Positions 42,264 through 51,666 of a stretch of DNA of 64,000 bases are shown here, one piece after another (the stretch's first letter is position 1; every line of letters begins with the position of its first letter). The position numbers were made by a program, and so were the translations under genes. The stretch comes from Halomonas binhaiensis (GTDB lineage Bacteria; Pseudomonadota; Gammaproteobacteria; Pseudomonadales; Halomonadaceae): NCBI RefSeq assembly GCF_008329985.2, contig NZ_CP038437.2:1984001-2048000 (forward strand), written 5' to 3'. Under the pieces are notes generated by a model. It was not told the origin of the DNA. It saw nothing but the letters and a program-made list of their open reading frames with translations, and searched no databases.

Positions 42264-44672
42264 ATGCAGCAGAACGCCGAACAGACCCTGAGTCTGCCCC
42301 TTTTGCCGCTGCGTGATGTCGTGGTATACCCGCAGATGGTTATCCCCCTGTTCGTCGGTCGAGAGAAGTCGATCCAGGCGCTGGAAACGGCAATGGCCAA
42401 CGACAAGCGGGTCCTGCTGGTGGCCCAGCGCGAAGCGAGCAAGGACGATCCTGATAACGAGGACCTGTTTTCCATCGGTACCGTTGCGGAGATCATGCAG
42501 CTGCTCAAGCTGCCTGATGGCACTGTCAAGGTACTGATCGAAGGAGAGTCCCGCGCCGACATTCAGGAAATCATCACTAACGAAGATGGCTTCAGCGAAG
42601 CCGTCGTCATGTTGCGTGATAGCGAACCGCTCAGCGAGCGTGAGCAGGAATCTCTGGTGCGCGTATTGCTCAATCAGTTCGAGCAGTACGTCAAGATGTC
42701 CAAGAAAGTGCCTAATGAGGTTCTCAATTCCCTTTCTGGTATCGAAGACCCCAGTCGCCTGGTTGATACTATCTGCGCCCACCTGTCGCTGAAGATCGGC
42801 GATAAGCAGGAATTGCTCGAGATGGATCGGGTGCGTGATCGTATTGAGCACTTGATGGCCCTTATCGAGGCCGAGATCGATCTGCTTCAAGTCGAGAAGC
42901 GCATTCGCTCTCGGGTCAAGGACCAGATGGAGAAATCTCAGCGCGAGTATTATCTCAATGAACAGCTCAAGGCCATCCAGAAAGAGATGGGTGATCTGGA
43001 GAACTCGCCAAACGAGGCTGATAAGTACGAACAGGCCATCGAAGAGTCGGGGATGCCCAAGGAAGCAGCCGACAAGGCGCGCCAGGAGCTGGGCAAGCTG
43101 CGCATGATGTCACCATCTTCCGCAGAGGCTACGGTGGTGCGTTCTTACCTGGACTGGCTGGTGTCGGTGCCATGGAAGAAGCGCACCAGGGTAAAGCATG
43201 ACCTGCTTCATGCACAGAAAGTGCTTGATGAGGATCATTATGGCCTGGAGGAAGTCAAGGAACGTATCCTTGAGTACCTTGCGGTGCATAAGCGTGTGAA
43301 GAAGCTCAAAGGGCCGGTACTGTGTCTGGTCGGGCCTCCCGGCGTCGGCAAGACCTCTCTGGGCAAGTCCATTGCACGGGCAACTAATCGTCAGTATGTG
43401 CGTCTGGCCTTGGGTGGGGTTCGAGATGAATCCGAGATCCGTGGCCACCGTCGCACTTATATCGGCTCGCTGCCAGGCAAGCCTATTCAGCGTATGGCCA
43501 AGGCGGGTGTGAAGAACCCGCTGTTTCTGCTGGATGAGATCGATAAGATCGGCATGGACCATCGTGGTGATCCGGCTTCGGCGTTGCTTGAAGTGCTTGA
43601 TCCGGAACAGAACAATACTTTCAGTGACCACTACCTGGAACTTGACTACGACCTGTCCGAGACGCTGTTCATCTGTACTGCCAATTCGATGAACATCCCA
43701 GGGCCTTTGCTGGACCGCATGGAGGTCATCCGGCTGCCAGGCTATACCGAAGACGAGAAGCTGGCCATCGCGACTCGCTATCTGGTGCCGAAACAGCTCA
43801 AGGCCAATGGTTTCAAGGAAGACGAAATCACCTTTGGCCAGGATGCATTGCTTGAATTGATTCGTTACTACTCCCGCGAGGCAGGGGTGCGCGAGCTGGA
43901 GCGTCAGATTGCCAAGGTCTGCCGCAAGGTGTTGCGCGAACGTCTGGAGAAGGAAGGCAAGGAAGGGGCATTGGCCCCGCAGGCGCTGGCGGCGGAAGAC
44001 ATCGAGGCCTATGCCGGCGTACGTCGTTATAGCTATGGACTGGCTGACCGTGAAGACCAGGTTGGTCGTGTCACTGGGTTGGCCTGGACATCGGTTGGTG
44101 GCGAGCTGTTGAGCATCGAGTCTGTTGTCACTCCCGGAAAAGGGCGTATCAACAAGACAGGATCCCTTGGCGATGTCATGAAGGAATCCGTCAGTGCTGC
44201 TCACACGGTTGTGCGTGCGCGTGCTAAAGCACTGGGTATCGATCCGGAGCGTTTCGAGAAAGAAGATCTGCATATTCACGTACCGGAAGGCGCAACGCCC
44301 AAGGATGGTCCCAGTGCCGGCGTTGCCATGGTGACGGCCATGGTGTCCGCATTTACGGGCCGTGCAGTGCGGTGTGATGTCGCGATGACTGGTGAAGTCA
44401 ACCTACGTGGTGAAGTCATGCCCATCGGCGGACTGAAGGAGAAATTGCTGGCTGCAAGGCGTGGTGGTATAAAGACTGTGCTTATACCTGAGGAGAACCG
44501 CCGAGATCTCAAGGAGGTTCCCGCGAATATCAAGGATGCCTTGGATATTCGCCCGGTTCGCTGGATTGATGAGGTTCTCGAGGTAGCGTTGTCGGATAAG
44601 GTGGATCCTAAAACAGATGATTCATTGGCCTCCGATTCTGCTTCGTCTCATTCAATGGTCAGCACACACTAA
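42264..44672 (+). CDS. lon: ATP-dependent protease La (Lon)
   Basis: This 802-residue protein has an N-terminal substrate-binding LON domain (about 12-205), a coiled-coil middle region, an AAA+ domain with Walker A GPPGVGKTSLGKSIA near residue 356, and Walker B LFLLDEIDKIG. The C-terminal protease domain has the Ser-Lys dyad S684 (KDGPSAGVAM) and K727 (second Lys of GGLKEKLL). It degrades misfolded and regulatory proteins in the cytoplasm. The tail after about residue 775 is Ser/Asp-rich and slightly longer than in E. coli. GAGGA lies 9 bases before the ATG. It has its own heat-shock-like promoter. Confidence 0.98.
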   Translation: MQQNAEQTLSLPLLPLRDVVVYPQMVIPLFVGREKSIQALETAMANDKRVLLVAQREASKDDPDNEDLFSIGTVAEIMQLLKLPDGTVKVLIEGESRADIQEIITNEDGFSEAVVMLRDSEPLSEREQESLVRVLLNQFEQYVKMSKKVPNEVLNSLSGIEDPSRLVDTICAHLSLKIGDKQELLEMDRVRDRIEHLMALIEAEIDLLQVEKRIRSRVKDQMEKSQREYYLNEQLKAIQKEMGDLENSPNEADKYEQAIEESGMPKEAADKARQELGKLRMMSPSSAEATVVRSYLDWLVSVPWKKRTRVKHDLLHAQKVLDEDHYGLEEVKERILEYLAVHKRVKKLKGPVLCLVGPPGVGKTSLGKSIARATNRQYVRLALGGVRDESEIRGHRRTYIGSLPGKPIQRMAKAGVKNPLFLLDEIDKIGMDHRGDPASALLEVLDPEQNNTFSDHYLELDYDLSETLFICTANSMNIPGPLLDRMEVIRLPGYTEDEKLAIATRYLVPKQLKANGFKEDEITFGQDALLELIRYYSREAGVRELERQIAKVCRKVLRERLEKEGKEGALAPQALAAEDIEAYAGVRRYSYGLADREDQVGRVTGLAWTSVGGELLSIESVVTPGKGRINKTGSLGDVMKESVSAAHTVVRARAKALGIDPERFEKEDLHIHVPEGATPKDGPSAGVAMVTAMVSAFTGRAVRCDVAMTGEVNLRGEVMPIGGLKEKLLAARRGGIKTVLIPEENRRDLKEVPANIKDALDIRPVRWIDEVLEVALSDKVDPKTDDSLASDSASSHSMVSTH

Positions 44673-44737
44673 TGCCTTTTTATGCATGATGATGAGAGTA
44701 AAATCCCGTCATCACGCGGATTGGCAGGGAAGGTTGC

Positions 44738-44767
44738 TTGACAGATCTTTCGCAGCATTGCTATAAA
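44738..44767 (+). promoter_or_regulatory. Sigma-70 promoter of hupB
   Basis: A consensus -35 TTGACA (44738-44743), an 18-nt spacer and TATAAA (44762-44767) lie about 83 bases before the hupB GTG start, giving a leader of roughly 75 bases. Confidence 0.7.
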
Positions 44768-44849
44768 CTGTCGCCATGCTGCGATCGTGCCTGTCGGCAG
44801 GAATAATCGCTGTTTAGTATCATTATCCGTAACAGTTAAGGGGTGAAGT

Positions 44850-45122
44850 GTGAATAAGTCCGAGCTGATCGATGCCATTGCTGCGTCTGCCGATATCCCG
44901 AAAGCCGCTGCTTCTCGTGCACTGGACGCCATGGTGGATTCCGTCACTGAAACTCTGAAAAGCGGTGGCAGTGTATCTCTGGTAGGTTTCGGTACCTTCT
45001 CCGTCAAGGAGCGTGCTGCACGTACTGGCCGTAATCCGCAGACCGGCAAGCCGATTCAGATTGCCGCGGCCAAGGTCCCCAGCTTCAAGGCTGGCAAGGC
45101 CCTGAAGGATTCCGTCAACTAA
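44850..45122 (+). CDS. hupB: DNA-binding protein HU-beta
   Basis: This 90-residue nucleoid protein starts [28 protein letters not shown] and has the DNA-binding arm signature [24 protein letters not shown] near residues 46-69, ending [11 protein letters not shown]. This is HU rather than IHF by length and by the arm sequence. The start is GTG at 44850, with AAGGGG upstream. It has its own strong promoter and terminator, and it keeps the lon-hupB-ppiD order known from E. coli. Confidence 0.98.
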   Translation: MNKSELIDAIAASADIPKAAASRALDAMVDSVTETLKSGGSVSLVGFGTFSVKERAARTGRNPQTGKPIQIAAAKVPSFKAGKALKDSVN

Positions 45123-45177
45123 GGTATTGCTCCTGGTTGCGTGCTCCGGCCAGGCCTATTGCTGAGGCCGGTTGCTG

Positions 45178-45210
45178 AAAGGCGCACCGCTTTGGCGGTG
45201 CGCCTTTTTT
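45178..45210 (+). terminator. Strong terminator after hupB
   Basis: The stem AAAGGCGCACCGC / GCGGTGCGCCTTT with a TTTG loop runs into six T residues, an intrinsic terminator of textbook form. Confidence 0.92.
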
Positions 45211-45212
45211 CG

Positions 45213-45218
45213 TATAAT
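45213..45218 (+). promoter_or_regulatory. Possible -10 box of ppiD
   Basis: TATAAT lies directly behind the hupB terminator and 39 bases before the ppiD start. A weak -35 (TTTGGC, 45191-45196) would lie within the terminator loop at 16-nt spacing. Confidence 0.35.
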
Positions 45219-45256
45219 GTGTCGCGACCCGACTAAACTCTTTCGCAGAGGCGTGC

Positions 45257-47077
45257 ATGCTGCAAAGTATTCGAGAGCGCTCCCAGAGCTGGATCGCCAA
45301 GATCATCATCGCTGTACTGGTGCTGGCCATGGCGCTGTTCGGAGTGGAATCTCTGATCAGCGTGTTCGGAAAATCCGGCGACGAGGTCGCCAAGGTCAAT
45401 GGCGAGCCCATTACGCGCCAGCAGGTGGAACAGACAGTGCAGAGAGCCCTGCGCAGTGGTCAGGTTCCTCCTGAACAGGAGAGGGCATTGCGTGGTCAGG
45501 TGCTGGACAGCCTGATTGCCGAGCGCCTGATGGCCAGCTATGCCGAAGATGGTGGGCTGGCCATATCCGATGCCCAGCTTGATCAGGTCATCGTGAGTTT
45601 GCCTGAGTTTCATGATGCACAGGGCAAGTTCAACCAGGACCTGTTCCGTAGCCGTCTGAATGGCGCTGGTTATTCACCGCTGACTTTCCGGGCTCAGCTG
45701 CGTCAAGATCTGGTAGCGCAGCAGATTCAACAAGGCTTGATCAGTAGTGATTTTGTCCTGCCTGAAGAGCAGCAGTACCTGCTTGATCTGCAGCGTCAGA
45801 CGCGTACCTTCCGCTATCACACCTTGACCGATGCAGATCTTGAGCAGCCGGTGACTGTCAGTGAGGCTGAGCAGTCGGCCTATTACAATGAGCACCAGCA
45901 GGATTATCTGCGCCCCGAGCAGGTCAAGGTGGCATATGTCGTGCTGGATCGTCAGGCCATGGCGGCAGATGCCGAGGTTGACGATGAGGCGCTGCGCAAG
46001 GCGTGGGAAGCCCAGGCCGCGCAGGCGGATCGTCGTGTGTCACATATCATGGTGAATGTCGGCGGAGACCGCAGTCGTGAGCAGGCGGAGACAGAGCTTG
46101 CCGAGGTCAAGCAACGTCTTGAAGAGGGTGAAAGTTTCACGGACCTTGCTGCTGAGTATTCCGATGATGCTGCTACCAAGGACAAGGGCGGGGACCTGGG
46201 GGTTGTCGTCAAGGGTATCTTTGGCGAGGCCTTCGACAAGTCAGCTTTCTCTCTGCAGGAAGGTGAGGTGTCCGATATCGTCGATACAGGCGATACCTTG
46301 CACCTGCTCAAGGTAACGCAGATCGATTACCCGAGCTTCGAGGAATCCAAGGACGAGCTGCGTGACCAGGTTGCTCAGCAGCAGATCGAGCGCGCTTTCA
46401 ATGACAAGGCACAACAGCTCATCGATGAGAGCTTTGCTGCTGAGGATCTCAAGAGCGTTGCTGATGATCTTGACCTGAAGCTTGAGCAGAGCGATTGGAT
46501 TGCCCGTGACGCAGGCGAGGGTGTCCTGGGGGAGCCGGGAGTCATGGATCAGGCGTTCAGCGAAGATGTGCTGAATAATGGCTACAACAGCGAAGTCATT
46601 GAGCTGGATGATGATCGGCGCATGGTTCTGCGCATCACTGACCATCGCGAGGCAATGACATTGCCTCTAGAAGAGGTCCAGGAGCGTGTGACCGAGGCTG
46701 TGCGTCAGGACAAGACTCGAGACGCTCTGATGGAGATGGCGGCCAAGCTGGCGGAGCAGCTCAAGGATGGTCAGGAGTTGGATCTTTCCTGGCAGGCAGC
46801 TTCCAATATCACTCGGCAACAGACCAGCCAGGTACCTGAGGCGATCGTCGAGACGGCCTTCCAGTTGCCTCATCCTGATGAGGCGGGCTCCTTGGTGTAT
46901 GGGCGTGCCGTGGATGGAGATCAGGTCACTCTGATTGCCCTGGAGTCGGTGACGAAAGGAGAAGCCAATGAACAAATGGAAGGTTACGTGACTTCCATGA
47001 GTCGTCGGCTTGACGCCCAGGCGATGATTCAGGGGCTTATGGAATACTTGCGTACCACAGGTGATATTGAGCGCTAG
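45257..47077 (+). CDS. ppiD: Periplasmic folding chaperone / peptidyl-prolyl isomerase PpiD
   Basis: This 606-residue protein is anchored by one N-terminal helix (about residues 13-32), with the rest in the periplasm. The N-terminal SurA-like chaperone domain (VAKVNGEPITRQQVEQTVQ near 45) is followed by a parvulin domain (about 255-350, VSHIMVNVGGDRSREQAETELAEVKQRLEEGESFTDLAAEYS, quoted in part) and a C-terminal helical region. It assists proteins emerging from the Sec translocon. The parvulin domain of E. coli PpiD has little isomerase activity, so chaperoning is the safer role. It follows hupB as in E. coli. Confidence 0.95.
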   Translation: MLQSIRERSQSWIAKIIIAVLVLAMALFGVESLISVFGKSGDEVAKVNGEPITRQQVEQTVQRALRSGQVPPEQERALRGQVLDSLIAERLMASYAEDGGLAISDAQLDQVIVSLPEFHDAQGKFNQDLFRSRLNGAGYSPLTFRAQLRQDLVAQQIQQGLISSDFVLPEEQQYLLDLQRQTRTFRYHTLTDADLEQPVTVSEAEQSAYYNEHQQDYLRPEQVKVAYVVLDRQAMAADAEVDDEALRKAWEAQAAQADRRVSHIMVNVGGDRSREQAETELAEVKQRLEEGESFTDLAAEYSDDAATKDKGGDLGVVVKGIFGEAFDKSAFSLQEGEVSDIVDTGDTLHLLKVTQIDYPSFEESKDELRDQVAQQQIERAFNDKAQQLIDESFAAEDLKSVADDLDLKLEQSDWIARDAGEGVLGEPGVMDQAFSEDVLNNGYNSEVIELDDDRRMVLRITDHREAMTLPLEEVQERVTEAVRQDKTRDALMEMAAKLAEQLKDGQELDLSWQAASNITRQQTSQVPEAIVETAFQLPHPDEAGSLVYGRAVDGDQVTLIALESVTKGEANEQMEGYVTSMSRRLDAQAMIQGLMEYLRTTGDIER

Positions 47078-47116
47078 ACGCGCACGATAGCACTGCAGGT
47101 TCGCAAGCAAGAACAG

Positions 47117-47143
47117 AAGGGGCGCCTATGGGCGCCCCTTTTG
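47117..47143 (+). terminator. Terminator after ppiD
   Basis: The 10-bp stem AAGGGGCGCC / GGCGCCCCTT with a 4-nt loop is followed by TTTG and lies 40 bases after the ppiD stop. Confidence 0.85.
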
Positions 47144-47323
47144 CGTCGCTTCCAGGCGGCATTCTGCCGTAGCTGATGCGAGAGGCCTGGCCAGGTATCG
47201 GTTGGTATTGCTGACAGTTATATTTATACCGTTATCTAAGTTGCTAAAAAAACCGAACTCGAATAACCCCGTGAACAGTGTGTGAAGGGGAGTATCGCTG
47301 GCATGAGGTGTTGGATATGTTAT

Positions 47324-47338
47324 TGTTACTATATAACA
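47324..47338 (+). promoter_or_regulatory. Zur-box-like palindrome before the CobW/COG0523 gene
   Basis: TGTTACTATATAACA followed by TTTA matches the gammaproteobacterial Zur consensus (TGTTATA-N-TATAACA, with flanking TTTC) at all but two core positions. It ends only three bases before the TAAGGAGG ribosome-binding site. An outer ATGTTAT/ATAACAT symmetry (47317-47339) overlaps it. This is consistent with zinc-dependent repression of the gene that follows. Confidence 0.6.
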
Positions 47339-47353
47339 TTTAAGGAGGCGTCA

Positions 47354-48412
47354 ATGGCACCCCATTCCCGGATTCCCACCCATGTCATTACTGGTTTTCT
47401 CGGTAGCGGCAAAAGCAGCCTGATTCGTGAACTCATTGCCCAGAAGCCTGAGGGAGAGCGCTGGGCGATTCTCGTCAATGAGTTTGGTCAGGTGGGGATC
47501 GATCAGGCCATGTTCGAGGACAAGCCAGAGCAAGGTCGTTATGAGGGAGAGGTGCATGTTGAAGCGATGGCTGGGGGATGCTTGTGCTGCCAGTTGTCGA
47601 TCGTGTTACGGGCGACGCTGATCAGGCTGGTGACACGCTATCGGCCAGACAGGCTGATCATTGAACCGTCCGGGCTTGGGCATCCATCCGGGCTGGTGGA
47701 AGTGCTGCAGGATGAGCACTTCTCTGAAGTGCTGGAACTGAATGACATCCTGGCATTACTGGATCCGCGGCGTCTAGATGACCCCAGGTCCCGGGATCAC
47801 GAAACATTTCGTGACCAGCTGGCACTGGCAGATGCGCTCGTCATCACGATGGGGGATCTTGCCACTGAGGAGCAACGCCAGTATGTGGATGAATGGGTTG
47901 CCAGGCGCTGGCCTGCGCCGCGCTGGGTGGCCTGGGCAGAGCACGGGCGGCTGCCCATCTCACGCCTGCTTGAAGGTGCCGGACGGCATGATGAAGGCCA
48001 TTCGCAGGCATTACCTCAGCCTACCAGCCATCGCATGGCAGCCGCCGTAGAAACAGCGCCACCCATGGTGTTCATGGAAGAGGCGGCACCTGCTCCGGGC
48101 AAAGGTATCAGCTCTCATGGAAGTGCCTTGGGTTACATCACGCTGGGGCTGCGCTGGCATCCTTCTGAACGCTTCGATCTGGACCGCTTGAGCCTTTATC
48201 TGAGTGCCTTGCCAGGAGAGTGTCGCATCAAGGCGGTGATGCATACTGATATCGGCTGGCGGCTGTACAACAGGGGAACAGGGCCATCAACATTGGCTGC
48301 GAGTAGCTGGCGACGAGATTCGCGCCTTGAGATCATCTGGCCGCAGGAGACCCATCTTGATCCGGAGGAGGTGACAGCTGGCATTGAGGCACAGCGGCTT
48401 GGTCGTGCATGA
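47354..48412 (+). CDS. COG0523/CobW family GTPase, probable zinc chaperone
   Basis: This 352-residue G3E GTPase has P-loop TGFLGSGKSS (residues 13-22), VNEFGQVGID near 41, the family metal motif GGCLCC (74-79), and LIIEPSGLGHP near 100. The C-terminal CobW_C domain is at about 250-345. The linker near 195-245 contains several His residues. The family includes cobalamin, nitrile-hydratase and zinc-transfer members (ZNG1, YeiR, ZigA). The Zur-like box directly upstream points to a zinc-allocation role under zinc shortage. The ATG at 47354 has TAAGGAGG 5 bases upstream; the in-frame ATG at 47282 would put the box inside the gene and was rejected. Confidence 0.85.
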   Translation: MAPHSRIPTHVITGFLGSGKSSLIRELIAQKPEGERWAILVNEFGQVGIDQAMFEDKPEQGRYEGEVHVEAMAGGCLCCQLSIVLRATLIRLVTRYRPDRLIIEPSGLGHPSGLVEVLQDEHFSEVLELNDILALLDPRRLDDPRSRDHETFRDQLALADALVITMGDLATEEQRQYVDEWVARRWPAPRWVAWAEHGRLPISRLLEGAGRHDEGHSQALPQPTSHRMAAAVETAPPMVFMEEAAPAPGKGISSHGSALGYITLGLRWHPSERFDLDRLSLYLSALPGECRIKAVMHTDIGWRLYNRGTGPSTLAASSWRRDSRLEIIWPQETHLDPEEVTAGIEAQRLGRA

Positions 48413-48453
48413 GCCTCAATGACTGCCGGGATGATACACTGGATGTCAGAGCA

Positions 48454-49224
48454 TCAAGGCTGCTCTTCGTAGGCAAAGCGGCTGAGCTTCAGCGGCTGGC
48501 CGGGTTCCGAGCGAATTTCCCAGCCATGGGTGCGACCCCAGTCTCCCAGCACATATCGCTTGCCGATAGTGTCAGGCAGGTTGATATCATGCACATCAGG
48601 GCGATGTGTATGTCCATGAATCAGGGTGGAGACACCCTGTTCGGTCATGATGCGAATCACCTCATCCGGCGTGACGTCCATGATGTCTTCGGCTTTGTTG
48701 CTGTTGGCTTCTCCGGATTGCTCACGCAGCTTCTGGGCCAGGGCCAGACGCTCAGGGATCGACATGGCCAGAATGCCTGCTTGCCATTGTGGGTCGCGAG
48801 CCTGGGCCCGAAACGCCATGTAGGCAGCGTCCCTTGTGCATAGGCTATCACCATGCATCAGCAGGACATTGTCGGTGCCGAGCTTGACAAGAGTGGGGTC
48901 GCCGATAAGTTCGGCGCCGGCAGCGCTGGCAAAGTGCTCGCCGAGCAGGAAGTCACGGTTGCCATGCATCAGCTTGATCCGAGCGTCACGCTCGCTGGCA
49001 GCTCTCAGACGGCGGGCGACTTCACAGGCTAGAGTAGCATGGCCGGTAGGGTCGTTATCCCCCAGTGCCATCAGGTCGTCACCGATCCAGGCGTCGAAAA
49101 AATCCCCGAGGATATACAGTTCCGCTGGTGACTGGGTGTTGCGTTCGAGCCAGGCGAAGAAACCTGCGGTTATCTCGGGAGCGGCGGGGGTCAGGTGAAG
49201 ATCGGAGATCAGCAGAGTGGTCAT
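48454..49224 (-). CDS. lpxH: UDP-2,3-diacylglucosamine diphosphatase LpxH
   Basis: This 256-residue calcineurin-like metallophosphoesterase makes lipid X in lipid A synthesis. The metal ligands appear in order as LLISDLHLTP (Asp, His, residues 7-10), YILGDFFDAWIGDD (Asp near 41), LMHGNRDFLLG (Asn, His region near 80), LLMHGDSLCT (His near 122) and LIHGHTHRP (His pair near 200). The length is a little above E. coli LpxH (240). It follows ppiB on the minus strand, the same neighbour as in many gammaproteobacteria, and converges on the CobW-family gene. Confidence 0.95.
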   Translation of the reverse strand: MTTLLISDLHLTPAAPEITAGFFAWLERNTQSPAELYILGDFFDAWIGDDLMALGDNDPTGHATLACEVARRLRAASERDARIKLMHGNRDFLLGEHFASAAGAELIGDPTLVKLGTDNVLLMHGDSLCTRDAAYMAFRAQARDPQWQAGILAMSIPERLALAQKLREQSGEANSNKAEDIMDVTPDEVIRIMTEQGVSTLIHGHTHRPDVHDINLPDTIGKRYVLGDWGRTHGWEIRSEPGQPLKLSRFAYEEQP

Positions 49225-49249
49225 GGCGTGTCATGGGTCCTTGACGGAT

Positions 49250-49273
49250 CACGCCCGCTGGAAGGCGGGCGTG
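49250..49273 (-). terminator. Hairpin between ppiB and lpxH
   Basis: The 9-bp GC stem CACGCCCGC / GCGGGCGTG with a 6-nt loop lies 17 bases beyond the ppiB stop on the minus strand. No clear T-tract follows, so it may only weaken read-through into lpxH. Confidence 0.5.
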
Positions 49274-49290
49274 AGAAAGGGCGGACGTGC

Positions 49291-49782
49291 TTACTGGATA
49301 TAAGCGCGCTCGATGATCACATCCTCTTCGGGTACATCGGCGTGCATGCCTCGACGCGTGGTAGCAACGTTCTTGATCTTGTTGACCACGTCCATGCCGT
49401 CGACGACGCGGCCGAAAACACAGTAGCCCCAACCTTGCATGCTCTTGCTGGTATGGTTGAGGAAATCGTTGTCAGCGACATTGATGAAGAACTGTGCAGT
49501 GGCAGAGTTCGGGTCCTGGGTACGGGCCATGGCCAGTGTGCCGGCATCGTTCTTGAGGCCGTTGTCGGCTTCGTTCTCAATGGGGTCGCGAGTGGGCTTC
49601 TGCTCGAAGTTGGTGTCGAAGCCACCGCCCTGGACCATGAATCCGTCGATGACACGGTGGAAGAGGGTACCATCGTAGAAGCCATCCTTGACGTACTGCT
49701 CGAAGTTGGCTGCGGTCTTGGGGGCTTCGTCGTAGTTGAGTTCGATGCTGATATCACCGAAATTGGTCTGCAGAATGATCAT
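49291..49782 (-). CDS. ppiB: Cytoplasmic peptidyl-prolyl cis-trans isomerase B (cyclophilin)
   Basis: This 163-residue cyclophilin has no signal peptide, so it is the cytoplasmic type. It has [16 protein letters not shown] (catalytic Arg of HRVI and the QGG motif, near residues 41-56), [22 protein letters not shown] near 88-109, and [16 protein letters not shown] near 122. The start [15 protein letters not shown] is typical. Length and sequence fit E. coli PpiB. It is upstream of lpxH and divergent from glnS. Confidence 0.96.
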   Translation of the reverse strand: MIILQTNFGDISIELNYDEAPKTAANFEQYVKDGFYDGTLFHRVIDGFMVQGGGFDTNFEQKPTRDPIENEADNGLKNDAGTLAMARTQDPNSATAQFFINVADNDFLNHTSKSMQGWGYCVFGRVVDGMDVVNKIKNVATTRRGMHADVPEEDVIIERAYIQ

Positions 49783-49985
49783 GGGCGGGACCTTATTGAT
49801 TACTGGCGCAGGAGTGTTCCACTTGTCACGGAAGATTACCCCTGATTATGTCTGACATGGCTTGGCGCCTTGCCATTGCGTGACGTTATAATACCGGTTT
49901 TGCTTCATATCGCGAAACGGGAACGCGGCCGTTCCTTCATCCTGCGATTCGTCAAGACACAGCCACCAGAGGTTGACTCATCAAC

Positions 49986-51665
49986 ATGACCACCGAGACC
50001 ACCAGCGCGCCAAATTTCATTCGCAATCAGATTCGCGAGGAAATTGAGGCCGGACGGTCACAGAAGATCGTGACGCGCTTCCCGCCCGAGCCGAACGGCT
50101 TTCTGCATATCGGGCATGCCAAGTCGATCTGCCTCAATTTCGGCCTCGCGGAGCAATTCGGTGGTGATTGTCATCTGCGCTTCGATGACACCAACCCGGC
50201 CAAGGAAGAACAGGAATATATCGACGCCATCAAGGAAGACGTGCACTGGCTGGGTTTCCAGTGGAGCGGTGATGTCCGGCATGCTTCCGATTACTTCGAC
50301 CAGCTGTATGCCTGGGCTCAGCACCTGATTCGTGAGGGCAAGGCCTACGTCGATGACCTGTCCGCGGAAGAAATCCGCGAGTACCGTGGTACCTTGACCG
50401 CGCCGGGTAAGCCGAGTCCCTATCGTGAGCGCAGTGTCGAGGATAACCTCGATCTGCTCGAGCGCATGCGTACGGGCGAGTTCGCCGAAGGTGAGAAGGT
50501 ATTGCGTGCCAAGATCGACATGTCTTCACCCAATATCAATCTGCGTGACCCGATCCTTTATCGTATCCGCCACGCGCAGCATCACCAGACCGGCGACAAG
50601 TGGAAGATATATCCATCCTACGACTTCACTCATGGGCAGTCCGATGCGATTGAAGGCATCACTCACTCTGTGTGTACTCTGGAGTTTGAGGACCATCGTC
50701 CGTTGTACGAGTGGTTCCTGGATAATCTACCGGTACCCGCTAAACCGCGCCAGATCGAGTTTGCACGGCTCAACCTGAATTACACTCTGACCTCCAAGCG
50801 CAAGCTCAAGATGCTGGTGGACAACGGAATCGTGGATGGTTGGGATGACCCGCGCATGCCGACCATCTCAGGCCTGCGTCGCCGTGGTTATACACCAGGG
50901 GCGATCCGTAAGTTCTGCGAAATGATCGGTGTGACCCGGGCCGATGGCGGCCTGGTCGATATCGCCATGCTGACGCACGCAATCCGTTCGGACCTGGAAG
51001 ATAACGCGCCGCGTGCCATGTGCGTGCTCAAGCCGCTCAAGGTAGTGCTGACCAATGTTTCTGAAGAGCATGAGGAAGTCTACGAGGTGCCAGGACATCC
51101 GGCGCGTGATGATTTCCCTGTGCGTCGGATCCCGTTCACCCGTGAACTGTGGATTGATCAGGACGACTTCATGGAAGATGCACCGAAGAAGTTCTTCCGC
51201 CTTGCCCCTGGCAAGGAAGTCCGTTTGCGCAACAGCTATGTGATTCGTTGCGATGATGTGATCAAGAACGCTGCCGGTGAAGTGGAAGAACTGCGCTGCA
51301 GCGTGGATTTCGACACCTTGGGCAAGAACCCGGAAGGGCGCAAGGTCAAGGGGGTTATCCATTGGGTCAGTGCCAAGCACGGTGTGCCTATGGAAGTGCG
51401 CCTGTACGACAACCTGTTCCTGGTCGAACAGCCCGACAAGGACAAGGATGCGGATTTCCTCGACCACCTGAATCCCGAGTCCCTGGCCGCTGTTCAGGCG
51501 ATTGGCGAGCCGAGCTTGGCGACGGCCAATGGCGAGGACCGTTTCCAGTTCGAGCGCGTAGGCTATTTCTGTGCTGATCGCCACGCCAGTCGCCCGGGTC
51601 ACCTGGTGTTCAACCGGACCGTGGGCCTCAAGGACAGTTGGGCCAAGATTCAGAAGAAGGGCTGA
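49986..51665 (+). CDS. glnS: Glutaminyl-tRNA synthetase GlnS
   Basis: This 559-residue class I synthetase has the HIGH motif ([24 protein letters not shown] at 41-44), the KMSKS-equivalent [10 protein letters not shown] near residue 267 and the GlnRS blocks [16 protein letters not shown] and [35 protein letters not shown] (quoted in part). C-terminal beta-barrel anticodon-binding domains follow. GlnRS rather than GluRS is indicated by the length and the two barrels. It is followed by cysS after a single base. A TATAAT at 49887 may be its -10 box. Confidence 0.97.
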   Translation: MTTETTSAPNFIRNQIREEIEAGRSQKIVTRFPPEPNGFLHIGHAKSICLNFGLAEQFGGDCHLRFDDTNPAKEEQEYIDAIKEDVHWLGFQWSGDVRHASDYFDQLYAWAQHLIREGKAYVDDLSAEEIREYRGTLTAPGKPSPYRERSVEDNLDLLERMRTGEFAEGEKVLRAKIDMSSPNINLRDPILYRIRHAQHHQTGDKWKIYPSYDFTHGQSDAIEGITHSVCTLEFEDHRPLYEWFLDNLPVPAKPRQIEFARLNLNYTLTSKRKLKMLVDNGIVDGWDDPRMPTISGLRRRGYTPGAIRKFCEMIGVTRADGGLVDIAMLTHAIRSDLEDNAPRAMCVLKPLKVVLTNVSEEHEEVYEVPGHPARDDFPVRRIPFTRELWIDQDDFMEDAPKKFFRLAPGKEVRLRNSYVIRCDDVIKNAAGEVEELRCSVDFDTLGKNPEGRKVKGVIHWVSAKHGVPMEVRLYDNLFLVEQPDKDKDADFLDHLNPESLAAVQAIGEPSLATANGEDRFQFERVGYFCADRHASRPGHLVFNRTVGLKDSWAKIQKKG

Positions 51666-51666
51666 C

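Noticed and set aside
43110..44279. 389-codon minus-strand open frame opposite lon
   Set aside because: It lies entirely antisense to the lon AAA+ and protease domains and has no ribosome-binding site or family similarity.
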